DNA from: an uncultured Collinsella sp.
GTDB lineage: Bacteria; Actinomycetota; Coriobacteriia; Coriobacteriales; Coriobacteriaceae
Direction of reading: 5' to 3'
Length of the DNA: 12,812 nt
NCBI GenBank assembly: GCA_900545905.1
Contig: URBA01000017.1
Coordinates: 1 to 12,812 of the forward strand
The notes under the pieces were generated by a model that ran no database searches, was not told the DNA's origin, and saw only the letters and a program-made list of their open reading frames with translations. Below are positions 1 through 6,807 of this stretch, one piece after another (within the stretch, counting starts at the first letter, position 1; each line of letters starts with the position of its first letter). The translations under genes and the position numbers were made by a program.

Positions 1-69
1 CGCTGGAAAACGCTTCGCGTTTCCTCAGCTCCGCACCCTTGCGGGTTCGAATCCCATGCGCTGGGCCCA
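1..69 (+). tRNA. Possible 3' part of a tRNA-like gene, cut by the window edge
   Basis: A T-loop consensus GGTTCGAATCCC lies at 44-55, and the stretch ends in CCCA at 66-69, as in the 3' half of a tRNA. A foldback upstream (GCTGGAAA at 2-9 against TTTC and CAGC at 20-30) could belong to a long variable arm, which would suggest a Ser, Leu or Sec type. The fit is poor. The T stem GCGGG/CCCAT has a C-A mismatch and a G-T pair, and about ten bases between the foldback and the T stem are unexplained. An 8-base acceptor strand GCGCTGGG followed by C and CCA would be needed. It may be a decayed tRNA, an unusual tRNA-Sec or coincidence. The 5' half is outside the window. Confidence 0.3.
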
Positions 70-98
70 AAAATGAAAGGCCCCCATAGCTGGGAGCC
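69..98 (-). terminator. Intrinsic terminator of the tRNA-Val gene
   Basis: Read on the - strand, GGCTCCCA (98-91) pairs with TGGGGGCC (86-79) around loop GCTA, giving 8 bp with one G-U. A T-rich tail (TTTCATTTTT) follows at 78-69. It lies 12 bases beyond the CCA end of the - strand tRNA. Confidence 0.65.
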
Positions 99-109
99 TA
101 TCAAATCAG

Positions 110-185
110 TGGTGGGCGATGAGGGATTCGAACCCCCAGCCTTGTGCGTGTAAAGCACCTGCGCTAACCGTTGCGCCAATCGCCC
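110..185 (-). tRNA. tRNA-Val (anticodon UAC)
   Basis: On the - strand this folds as a complete 76-nt cloverleaf. The acceptor GGGCGAT/ATCGCCC pairs over 7 bp, the D arm is GCGC...GCGC, and the anticodon loop TTTACAC gives UAC. The T arm is GGGGG-TTCGAAT-CCCTC, followed by discriminator A and an encoded CCA. The one irregularity is a G-A pair closing the anticodon stem. UAC reads valine GUN codons. It is divergent from asnB. Confidence 0.95.
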
Positions 186-195
186 GTGCGGAGAG

Positions 196-201
196 AGTAT
201 A
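196..201 (-). promoter_or_regulatory. Extended -10 promoter of tRNA-Val
   Basis: On the - strand TGC precedes TATACT, an extended -10, 10 bases upstream of the mature tRNA 5' end. No good -35 box is seen at the usual distance (GATGAA is the nearest). Confidence 0.55.
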
Positions 202-315
202 GCAAAACAATCGCCTCATTCATCTCATATCCATTAAAGGTAACCGGCGCGTGTCACAGCGGAGCTGATTCAGTTGAGATTGCCTGAACATTCCGCCCCT
301 CTTTACGCCCTCGGG

Positions 316-321
316 TATACT
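316..321 (+). promoter_or_regulatory. -10 box of the asnB promoter
   Basis: TATACT at 316-321 would start transcription near 328 and leave a 45-nt leader before asnB. The -35 region is weak (TTCCGC at 291-296, 19-bp spacer). The ribosome binding site is AGAGGGGA at 359-366, six bases before the ATG. Confidence 0.5.
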
Positions 322-372
322 CAAAAGCTACTGATTCGATTTGATGCCCAGCAACAGCAGAGGGGATAGTAT

Positions 373-2253
373 ATGTGCGGTTTTGTCGGTTTTGTCGGTG
401 GGACGGATAACCAATCCGAGGTGCTCACCAAGATGATGGACCGCATTGTCCATCGCGGTCCCGACATGGGCGGTCAGTTTATCGACGGCCGCGTTGCCCT
501 GGGCTTCCGCCGCCTGTCGATCCTCGACCTGACCGAGGCCGGCGCTCAGCCCATGGCCAATGAGGACGGCAGCGTCGTTATCGTCTTCAACGGCGAGATC
601 TACAACTTCCAAGAACTCCGTTCCGAGCTCGAGGCCAAGGGCTACAAGTTCCACTGCGGCGCCGACACCGAGAGCCTCCTGCACGGCTACGAGGAGTGGG
701 GCGAGGCCGTCCTCGATCGCCTGCGCGGTATGTACGCCTTCGTCATCTGGGACAAGAAGAAGAACAAGCTTTTTGGCGCCCGCGATATCTTTGGCATCAA
801 GCCGCTCTACTACTATCCCATGGCCGATGCGGGCGACGGCGCTCCGGGCGTGCTTTTTGGTTCCGAGATCAAGAGCTTCCTGGACTACCCGCACTTCCAC
901 AAGGCGGTCAACAAAAAGGCTCTGCGTCCGTACATGACGTTGCAGTATTCGGCAACCGAGGAGACCTTCTTCGAGGGTGTCTACAAGCTGCCGCCGGCGC
1001 ATTACTTTACCGTAGACATCCCGACCGGCAAGATGAACATCGAGCGCTACTGGGATTGCGATTACTCTGCCGTCGAGAAGCCGTTCGAGGAGTACGTCGA
1101 CGAGCTGGACGAGGTCGTGCACGAGAGCGTCGAGGCCCATCGCATCGCCGACGTCAAGGTCGCGTCGTTCCTCTCCGGTGGCGTCGACTCCAGCTACATC
1201 GCCGCTTGCCTCATGCCCGACAAGACCTTCTCGGTGGGCTTTGACTACAAGAACTTCAACGAGACCAACTACGCCAAGGAGCTTTCCGATAAGCTCGGCG
1301 TCGAGAACGTTCGCAAGATGATTACCGCCGACGAGTTCTTCGGTGCGCTCGAGGACATCCAGTATCACATGGACGAGCCGCAGTCCAACCTGTCTTCCGT
1401 GCCGCTGTGGTTCTTGGCCGAGATGGCCCGCAAGGACGTTACCGTCGTGCTTTCGGGTGAAGGCGCCGACGAACTCTTTGGCGGCTACGCCTACTACGAG
1501 GATACGGTCCCGGTGCGCAAGTACAAAAAGATGGTGCCGCTGCCCATCCGTCGCGCGCTCGGTAACCTGGCGCTGCATATGCCGTACTTCAAGGGACATA
1601 ACTTCCTGGTCAAGGGTGCCGAGATCCCCGAGAAGTCGTTCCTGGGACAGGCTCTGGTATGGCCGGAGCGCGAGGTCGACGGCGTGCTCAAGCCCGAGTA
1701 CAACACCGGCGACGGCGCCTTTGAGCTCGCTGCACCCATCTACGCACGCGTGAAGGGTCAGCCCGAACTGGTCAAGAAGCAGTACCTGGACATGAACATG
1801 TGGCTCCCGGGCGACATTCTGCTCAAGGCCGACAAGATGTGCATGGCACATTCGCTGGAGCTGCGCGTGCCCTTCCTGGACCGCAAAGTCATGGAGTTCG
1901 CCGAGCACATTCCCGACCGCTACCGCATCAACGAGAACGGCAACAAACAGGTACTCCGCCACGCTGCCAACAAGTCGCTGCCCGATGAGTGGGCCACCCG
2001 TCCCAAGGTGGGCTTCCCGGTGCCGATTGTCTACTGGCTGCGCGAGCAAAAGTGGTACGACTATGTCAAGGAGTACTTCACCGCGCCGTGGGCAAGCGAG
2101 TTCTTCGATACCGACGAGCTCATGCACCTGCTCGATCTGCACTTTGCGGGCAAGGGCGATTTCCAGCGCAAGATCTATACGCCGCTCGTGTTCCTGGTGT
2201 GGTACAAGCGCTTCTTTATCGACGAGGACCAGCCCGCTGTTCAGGCTGCCTAG
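373..2253 (+). CDS. asnB: Asparagine synthetase (glutamine-hydrolysing)
   Basis: Cytoplasmic enzyme making L-asparagine from aspartate, ATP and glutamine. The 626-residue protein begins MCGFVGF, so Cys2 becomes the N-terminal nucleophile of a class II glutamine amidotransferase domain (about 1-215). That domain also shows RRLSILD, FNGEIYN and GADTE, which bind glutamine. The synthetase domain follows with the ATP pyrophosphatase loop SGGVDSS (268-274) and SGEGADELFGGY (361-372). The length fits the long Bacillus/actinobacterial AsnB group. The start is fixed by the invariant Cys2 and by AGAGGGGA six bases upstream. It is flanked by its own promoter and terminator, so it is probably monocistronic. 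No feature departs from the family. Other amidotransferase-linked synthetases of the superfamily are less likely given the strong match of both halves. Confidence 0.96.
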   Translation: MCGFVGFVGGTDNQSEVLTKMMDRIVHRGPDMGGQFIDGRVALGFRRLSILDLTEAGAQPMANEDGSVVIVFNGEIYNFQELRSELEAKGYKFHCGADTESLLHGYEEWGEAVLDRLRGMYAFVIWDKKKNKLFGARDIFGIKPLYYYPMADAGDGAPGVLFGSEIKSFLDYPHFHKAVNKKALRPYMTLQYSATEETFFEGVYKLPPAHYFTVDIPTGKMNIERYWDCDYSAVEKPFEEYVDELDEVVHESVEAHRIADVKVASFLSGGVDSSYIAACLMPDKTFSVGFDYKNFNETNYAKELSDKLGVENVRKMITADEFFGALEDIQYHMDEPQSNLSSVPLWFLAEMARKDVTVVLSGEGADELFGGYAYYEDTVPVRKYKKMVPLPIRRALGNLALHMPYFKGHNFLVKGAEIPEKSFLGQALVWPEREVDGVLKPEYNTGDGAFELAAPIYARVKGQPELVKKQYLDMNMWLPGDILLKADKMCMAHSLELRVPFLDRKVMEFAEHIPDRYRINENGNKQVLRHAANKSLPDEWATRPKVGFPVPIVYWLREQKWYDYVKEYFTAPWASEFFDTDELMHLLDLHFAGKGDFQRKIYTPLVFLVWYKRFFIDEDQPAVQAA

Positions 2254-2279
2254 CCTCGGCTTACGAACGCCTGCGCGTA

Positions 2280-2303
2280 ACGGCTCCTCCGGGAGCCGTT
2301 TTT
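2280..2303 (+). terminator. Intrinsic terminator of asnB
   Basis: CGGCTCC (2281-2287) pairs with GGAGCCG (2292-2298) around loop TCCG, extended by A2280-T2299 and followed by TTTTT. It lies 27 bases after the asnB stop. Confidence 0.9.
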
Positions 2304-2330
2304 GCGTGGGTGCGTTTCAGTTACTATAAA
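2302..2330 (+). promoter_or_regulatory. Promoter of the murE-HAD-murI-rph unit
   Basis: TTGCGT (2302-2307), a 17-bp spacer and TATAAA (2325-2330) form a good sigma70-type promoter. The -35 box reuses the last T residues of the asnB terminator. The -10 lies inside a 5-bp inverted repeat, CAGTT (2318-2322) and AACTG (2331-2335). Transcription would start near 2337, about 29 nt before murE. Confidence 0.7.
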
Positions 2331-2365
2331 AACTGTCCCTGCCAAATGGCTGAGAAAGGTGAAAG

Positions 2366-3928
2366 ATGCACTATTCGGATTCCGCGACCGTGACCACGGT
2401 CGATACGCTTGCCAAACTGCTCGATGTGTGCGGCGAGCTGCGCGCATCAGAGCAGGTTGACGAGCGTGCTGTGACCGGCTGCTCGTTTGATTCGCGGGCG
2501 GTCTCGGCAGGTGACGTGTTCTTTTGCAAAGGTGCTGCCTTTAAGCCCGCGTTTTTGAGCATGGCGCTCGATGCGGGCGCCGTCGCATTTGTGTGCGAGG
2601 AGTCGCTGGTCGAGTCTCTGGAGCCGCTGGCGAAGGAGAGCGGTGCTGCGATGCTGGTTGTTCGCAACGTGCGTACGGCGATGGCGCTGCTGCCGCCCGA
2701 GGTCTACGGCCGCCCCGATCGGGACGTTAAGATCGTGGGCATTACCGGTACCAAGGGTAAGACCACGGCGGCCTTTATGCTCCAGTCCATCATCAAAGCA
2801 GCAGGCGAGTCCTGTGGCATGATTGGCTCGGTAAGCACCGACGATGGCATCGAGTGCTACGAGAGCACCAATACTACGCCCGAGGCCCCCGAGGTCTGGC
2901 GCCATATCGCCAACTGCCGCACGTCCGGTCGCCAGTCCATGGTCATGGAGGTCTCGAGCCAGGCGCTCAAGTACCAACGCGTCGAGAATCTGCCGTTTGA
3001 CGTGGCGTGCTTCCTCAACATCGGCCGCGACCACATCTCGCCGATCGAACACCCCACGTTTGAGGATTATTTTGAGAGCAAACTCAGGATCTTTGACCAG
3101 GCAAAGACCGCCGTGGTGAATCTGGGCACCGAAGAGGTTGACCGTGTGCTGGAGGCAGCGTCGACGGCCGAGCGCTTGGTGACCGTTGGCGTCGAGCATC
3201 CCGAGGCAAGCCTGTGGGCGAGCGACGTACGCATGGTCGGCTTTAGCATCGAGTTCAACTTGCATGGCCTGTGTGCCGACGAGTCCGAGGCGGGGGAGAA
3301 GGTTCTGCTGGGCATCGCGGGCGACTTTAACGTGGAAAACGCGCTGGTCGCTATCGCCGCCGCGCGCGAGATCGGCATCGGTATCGAGGCTATCAAGAAG
3401 GGCCTCTCCAAGCTGCGTGTGCCGGGCCGCATGGAGGTCGTGGAGTCGAAGGACGGCCGCGTGATCTGCGTCGTCGACTACGCGCACAACCAGCTTTCGT
3501 TCCGTTCGCTGTTCTCGTCGGTCAAACGCGCCTTTCCTGCCAGCCCGGTCATCGCAGTGTTTGGCGCTGCCGGCGGCAAGGCGCAGGAGCGCCGCGAGCA
3601 GCTTCCGCGCGAGGCCGCACCATATTCCGACCTGATGATCTTTGCCAACGAGGACCCGGCTCACGAGGACCCGATGAAGGTCTGTCGCGAGCTTGCCGAA
3701 CATGTTCCCGACGATACGCCGAACAAGATCATCCTCGATCGCGAAGCCGCCGTGCATGCGGCGTTCAAGGCGGCGCGCGAGGAGTACGTCAACCCCGATG
3801 CTCCCACTATTGTCTTGCTGCTGGCAAAGGGTGACGAGGAGCTCATGCACGTGGGCGACGAGTTCGTGCCCATCGAGAGCGACCTTTCGCTGGCCAATCG
3901 CCTAATCGATGTTACCCAGTTTGACTAA
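2366..3928 (+). CDS. murE: UDP-MurNAc-tripeptide synthetase MurE, L-lysine/L-ornithine type
   Basis: Cytoplasmic Mur ligase adding the third, diamino acid residue to UDP-MurNAc-L-Ala-D-Glu. The 520-residue protein has the N-terminal MurE domain (FDSRAVSAGDVFF), the ATP loop GITGTKGKTT (125-134), EVSSQAL, NIGRDHISPIEHP, and the C-terminal domain with VPGRMEV and VDYAHN. From memory of the family it looks much closer to streptococcal lysine-adding MurE (GTKGKTT, KGAAFK, EVSSQA, EHPSFEDYF) than to diaminopimelate enzymes. The diaminopimelate motif DNPR is absent, and the equivalent region reads NEDPAHEDP (428-436), like the pneumococcal DDPNYEDP. Lysine or ornithine is therefore the likely substrate; which one cannot be read from sequence alone. 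AAAGGTGA (2355-2362) precedes the ATG. It is first in a unit that also encodes glutamate racemase. Confidence 0.92.
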   Translation: MHYSDSATVTTVDTLAKLLDVCGELRASEQVDERAVTGCSFDSRAVSAGDVFFCKGAAFKPAFLSMALDAGAVAFVCEESLVESLEPLAKESGAAMLVVRNVRTAMALLPPEVYGRPDRDVKIVGITGTKGKTTAAFMLQSIIKAAGESCGMIGSVSTDDGIECYESTNTTPEAPEVWRHIANCRTSGRQSMVMEVSSQALKYQRVENLPFDVACFLNIGRDHISPIEHPTFEDYFESKLRIFDQAKTAVVNLGTEEVDRVLEAASTAERLVTVGVEHPEASLWASDVRMVGFSIEFNLHGLCADESEAGEKVLLGIAGDFNVENALVAIAAAREIGIGIEAIKKGLSKLRVPGRMEVVESKDGRVICVVDYAHNQLSFRSLFSSVKRAFPASPVIAVFGAAGGKAQERREQLPREAAPYSDLMIFANEDPAHEDPMKVCRELAEHVPDDTPNKIILDREAAVHAAFKAAREEYVNPDAPTIVLLLAKGDEELMHVGDEFVPIESDLSLANRLIDVTQFD

Positions 3929-3937
3929 TGAACCATG

Positions 3938-3970
3938 ATGGCGGCGGCGCCCTGAGTGCGCTGTCGCCAT
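3938..3970 (+). other. 13-bp hairpin between murE and the HAD gene
   Basis: A 13-base arm at 3938-3950 pairs with 3958-3970 (11 Watson-Crick pairs plus two G-U) around loop CCTGAGT. It begins ten bases after the murE stop. No T-run follows, so it is not a standard intrinsic terminator. An mRNA-stabilising or processing hairpin is possible. Confidence 0.55.
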
Positions 3971-4035
3971 AAGCGTGTTCCCTCAATCAAAACATGCCGT
4001 CCAAGTCCAAACCTTTCTACGTAAACGGAGTAACC

Positions 4036-4947
4036 ATGTCCCACAATACCCTGCCGACCGTTGCCGAGCTTTCGGGCGAGATGCGCGAGCGCTTGGCCAA
4101 GGTCAAGTACGTCTTTACCGACCTGGATGCCACGATGCTCGCGCCCGGCTCGTGCGTGCTGCGCGACAATGACGGCAACCCCTCGACCAAGCTCGTCGAA
4201 GCTGTCGTGGCGCTCGCTCGCGCCGGCATCCAGGTGGTCCCCACCTCGGGCCGCAACCGTACCATGATCCACGAGGACGCGCGCGTGCTCGGCCTCAACT
4301 CCTACATTGGTGAGATGGGCGGCCTGGTTATGTACGACCTCAAAGCCAACGATTGGGAGTATCTGACCGGCGACATGCCCTACGACCCCTCTTGCGGCCT
4401 TACTCCGCACCAGGTGATCGAGCAGACCGGCGTGTGCGAGAAGATCCTTGCCCGCTGGCCGCACAAGATCGAGTACCACAACGACATGTCGACTGGCTAC
4501 AAATACCGTGAGGTCACCGTTGGCATGCGCGGCGATGTGCCCGACGATGAGGTCCAGGCCATCCTGGACGAGGCCGGCTGCGGCCTGGTGTGGGCTTGCA
4601 ACGGCCATCTGACTCACCTGTCCAAGCCGACGACGCTCGAGCTCGATCGCGTCGAGGACGGTCGCGCATTCAACATCAATCCGGCGGGTCTCAACAAGGG
4701 CGTCGCCATTGCGCGCTTCTGCGAGCACCTGGGGATCGAGCGCGAGGAGACGTTGGCGCTCGGCGACTCCGAGTCCGACTTCTACATGGCCGACCACGTG
4801 GGCACGTTCTGCCTGGTCGAGAACGGCCTGACCAGCGCCGGCGCGCCCGAGTTCCTGGATGCCTGCGATAACGCCTACGTCACGCGCGGAAAGATTGTCG
4901 ACGGCTGGGCGGCAACGGCAGAGCTGCTCGTCGCGGCCCGCTCGTAG
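4036..4947 (+). CDS. HAD-superfamily (Cof-like, class IIB) phosphatase
   Basis: A 303-residue cytoplasmic haloacid-dehalogenase hydrolase, probably removing phosphate from a small metabolite. Motif I is FTDLDATM, with nucleophile Asp29 and acid Asp31. Motif II is PTSGR, motif III uses Lys221 in NKGVAI, and motif IV is ALGDSESDF with Asp244 and Asp248. The cap region between motifs II and III is large, as in the class IIB group. Motif I has Ala where DLDGT is usual. The ATG at 4036 is chosen because GGAG lies seven bases upstream. An in-frame ATG at 3994 has no ribosome binding site. The substrate is unknown. Sugar phosphatase, phosphoglycolate-like or mannosyl-phosphoglycerate-like activities are possible. 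It lies between murE and murI, but a wall role is only suggested by position. Confidence 0.85.
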   Translation: MSHNTLPTVAELSGEMRERLAKVKYVFTDLDATMLAPGSCVLRDNDGNPSTKLVEAVVALARAGIQVVPTSGRNRTMIHEDARVLGLNSYIGEMGGLVMYDLKANDWEYLTGDMPYDPSCGLTPHQVIEQTGVCEKILARWPHKIEYHNDMSTGYKYREVTVGMRGDVPDDEVQAILDEAGCGLVWACNGHLTHLSKPTTLELDRVEDGRAFNINPAGLNKGVAIARFCEHLGIEREETLALGDSESDFYMADHVGTFCLVENGLTSAGAPEFLDACDNAYVTRGKIVDGWAATAELLVAARS

Positions 4948-5000
4948 TGCGGTCCTATCGTTCTGAGCCATATCTTTTCGAGAGAGAATCTGGTGAGGTA

Positions 5001-5885
5001 ATGTCCGATATCGAGAATCTGGCGGGCGACACGCGCCCCATCGGCGTGTTTGACTCGGGCCTGGGCGGTCTGACGGTTGCGCGTGCGATCGCCACGGCGC
5101 TGCCGCACGAGTCCGTCTACTACTTTGGCGACACCAAGCGCTGTCCCTACGGCACCCGCACCGAGGACGAAGTGCGCTCGTTTGCGCTGCAGGCGGGCCG
5201 TTGGCTGTCGAGGCACGACGTCAAGATCATGGTCATCGCCTGCAACACGGCGACCGCCGCTGCCTTGCGCCTGGCCCAGCAGGTGCTCGATGTTCCCGTG
5301 ATCGGTGTGATTGCCCCGGGTGCGCGCGCGGCGATCAACAGCACCCGCACGCGCCGCGTGGGCGTGCTCGCCACCAACCTCACCATTCGCTCGGGCGCCT
5401 ATACGCGCGCCATCCAGGACTTGGATGCCGGTGTCGACGTATACGGCTGTCCTGCCTCGAGCTTTGTCGAGGTGGTCGAGCACGAGCTCGCCTCGGGCGC
5501 GCATCTGCAGGAACAGTGGCTCGAGAACGAGGATATCTTCGATACGCCTGCCGTGCGTGCGCTGGTGGGCGCCACGGTTGAGCCGCTGCGCGACCACGGT
5601 ATCGATACCGTGGTACTCGGCTGTACGCATTTTCCGCTGTTGGTGGGACCTATCCGGCATGCGCTGGGGCCTGGGGTGCGCGTCGTGAGTTCCGCCGAGG
5701 AGACCACGCGCGAGCTGACCGATATCCTCACGCGCCGCGAGCAGCTGGCGGGCGACGCCGCCGAGCCGCAGCATCGTTTTGCCACGACGGCCGATAACAT
5801 TGCCGAGTTTGCGGTGGCGGGCAGCTTTATCTTTGGTCAGCCGCTCAAGAGCATTGAGCATATCGATATCGATGAGCTGAAATAG
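5001..5885 (+). CDS. murI: Glutamate racemase
   Basis: Interconverts L- and D-glutamate, supplying D-Glu for peptidoglycan precursors, without a cofactor. The 294-residue protein has GVFDSGLGGLTV (15-26), YFGDTKRCPYG and the two catalytic cysteines: Cys81 in IACNTATAAA and Cys208 in LGCTHFPLL. The Asp and Ser residues of the active site (FDSG, Asp18/Ser19) are present. The ATG at 5001 is preferred because the protein then begins about 14 residues before the first conserved block. GGTGAGG sits very close (two bases) upstream. A GTG at 4947 overlapping the HAD stop would add 18 unconserved residues, and coupling from it cannot be excluded. It shares a unit with murE, so two cytoplasmic wall-precursor steps are linked. 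Confidence 0.95.
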   Translation: MSDIENLAGDTRPIGVFDSGLGGLTVARAIATALPHESVYYFGDTKRCPYGTRTEDEVRSFALQAGRWLSRHDVKIMVIACNTATAAALRLAQQVLDVPVIGVIAPGARAAINSTRTRRVGVLATNLTIRSGAYTRAIQDLDAGVDVYGCPASSFVEVVEHELASGAHLQEQWLENEDIFDTPAVRALVGATVEPLRDHGIDTVVLGCTHFPLLVGPIRHALGPGVRVVSSAEETTRELTDILTRREQLAGDAAEPQHRFATTADNIAEFAVAGSFIFGQPLKSIEHIDIDELK

Positions 5886-5939
5886 ATGTAAGGCCGCCGC
5901 CAAAGTCTTCGCCACACCTTTTGCCGAAAGGATATTTCC

Positions 5940-6665
5940 ATGGAGTACATGCAGGTCAACCGCGCCAACAGCCGCGCCGCCGATGAGCTGCGCCCCGTTA
6001 AGCTCACCCGCGGCGTTATGAAGCACGCCCACGGTTCGTGCCTGGCCGAGTTTGGCGATACGCGCGTGCTGTGCGCTGCCACCATCGAGGAGGGCGTGCC
6101 GGGCTGGCGCAAGGGCGCCAAGGCCGGTTGGGTAACGGCGGAGTACGCCATGCTGCCGGCGTCGACCGGCAAGCGCTGCAAGCGCGAGCACGCCAACCGC
6201 AAGGGCCGCTCCATGGAGATTGAGCGCCTCATTGGCCGCAGCCTGCGTACCGTCGTCAACATGAAGGCGCTCGGCGAGTACACCGTTACCGTCGACTGCG
6301 ACGTGATCCAGGCCGATGGCGGTACGCGTACGGCGAGCATTACCGGCGCCTGGGTGGCGCTGCACGACGCCCTCGCCATGTGGGTCGAGGCGGGCAAAAT
6401 CGAGCGCATCCCGCTTACCGGCCAGGTGGCCGCCATCTCCATGGGCGTTGTCGACGGCAATACGCTGCTTGACCTCGATTATTCCGAGGACAGCCATGCC
6501 GAAGTCGACATGAACCTCGTCGCCACCGACACCGGTGAGATGATCGAGCTCCAGGGCACCGGCGAGCAGGCGCCCTTTGACCGTAAGCGCCTCAACGCCC
6601 TGCTCGACCTGGGCGACAAAGGCATCGCCGAGCTCATCGAGCTTCAGCGCCAAGCCATCGCCTAA
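5940..6665 (+). CDS. rph: Ribonuclease PH
   Basis: Phosphorolytic 3'-5' exoribonuclease that trims the 3' ends of tRNA precursors and other structured RNAs. Family members form hexameric rings. The 241-residue length is typical. Visible blocks are the N-terminal region after RAADELRPVKLTRG, GDTRVLCAATIE, GWVTAEYAMLP, the basic stretch after STGKRCKREH, SLRTVVNM, TVTVDCDVIQADGGTRTASI and LDLDYSEDSHAEVDMN, the last holding the catalytic acidic residues. AAAGGA at 5927-5932 is seven bases before the ATG. It lies 54 bases after murI and is followed directly by an inverted repeat with a short T-run. It often neighbours rdgB in bacteria, as it does here. Confidence 0.96.
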   Translation: MEYMQVNRANSRAADELRPVKLTRGVMKHAHGSCLAEFGDTRVLCAATIEEGVPGWRKGAKAGWVTAEYAMLPASTGKRCKREHANRKGRSMEIERLIGRSLRTVVNMKALGEYTVTVDCDVIQADGGTRTASITGAWVALHDALAMWVEAGKIERIPLTGQVAAISMGVVDGNTLLDLDYSEDSHAEVDMNLVATDTGEMIELQGTGEQAPFDRKRLNALLDLGDKGIAELIELQRQAIA

Positions 6666-6702
6666 CTTGCCAAAAAGGGACAGGTTTATTTTGGCAGGTT
6701 TT
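6666..6702 (+). terminator. Inverted repeat after rph, terminator-like, with GGGAC loop
   Basis: Arms CTTGCCAAAA (6666-6675) and TTTTGGCAGG (6689-6698) enclose loop AGGGACAGGTTTA and are followed by TTTT. It starts at the base after the rph stop. The stem is A/T-rich, so termination may be weak. The GGGAC loop links it to other repeats at 7898-7934 and 12529-12628. Confidence 0.5.
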
Positions 6703-6733
6703 ATCTGCGGAAACGACGAACTGTAAGGTTTCT

Positions 6734-6780
6734 GCCGCCAAAGAGGGGAGAGGGGCCAAGGCCAATTACCCCTGGGCGGC
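6734..6780 (+). other. Nested foldback upstream of rdgB
   Basis: GCCGCC (6734-6739) pairs with GGCGGC (6775-6780), and inside it AGGGG (6751-6755) pairs with CCCCT (6769-6773). A competing pairing, GAAAC (6710-6714) with GTTTC (6728-6732) plus GCG/CGC, would use part of the same bases. TTT follows. It may be a leader structure or part of the neighbouring repeat. Confidence 0.35.
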
Positions 6781-6807
6781 TTTGCTATACGGACAAGGAG
6801 GCCAGCC

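Noticed and set aside
1..69. 3' end of tmRNA
   Set aside because: The tmRNA end normally carries an Ala-type acceptor with GCTCCACCA or similar; this ends GCTGGGCCCA.
328..2142. Long open frame on the - strand opposite asnB
   Set aside because: It mirrors the codon bias of asnB, which has full family motifs on the + strand. The antisense translation is low-complexity Leu/Val/Gly/Asp-rich with no recognisable domain.
2326..2350. Fifth member of the GGGAC-loop family on the - strand near the murE promoter
   Set aside because: AGGGACAG followed by T residues is present, but the flanks are not complementary.
3994..4035. Earlier ATG for the HAD phosphatase
   Set aside because: It has no ribosome binding site, and the extra 14 residues are not part of the domain. 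ATG 4036 has GGAG at proper distance.
4947..5000. GTG start for murI overlapping the HAD stop
   Set aside because: It adds 18 residues unlike the family N terminus. It was kept only as a possible coupling signal.
6784..6791. TGC-TATACG as a promoter of rdgB
   Set aside because: Transcription from it would start inside the AAGGAGG ribosome binding site, and no -35 is spaced correctly.
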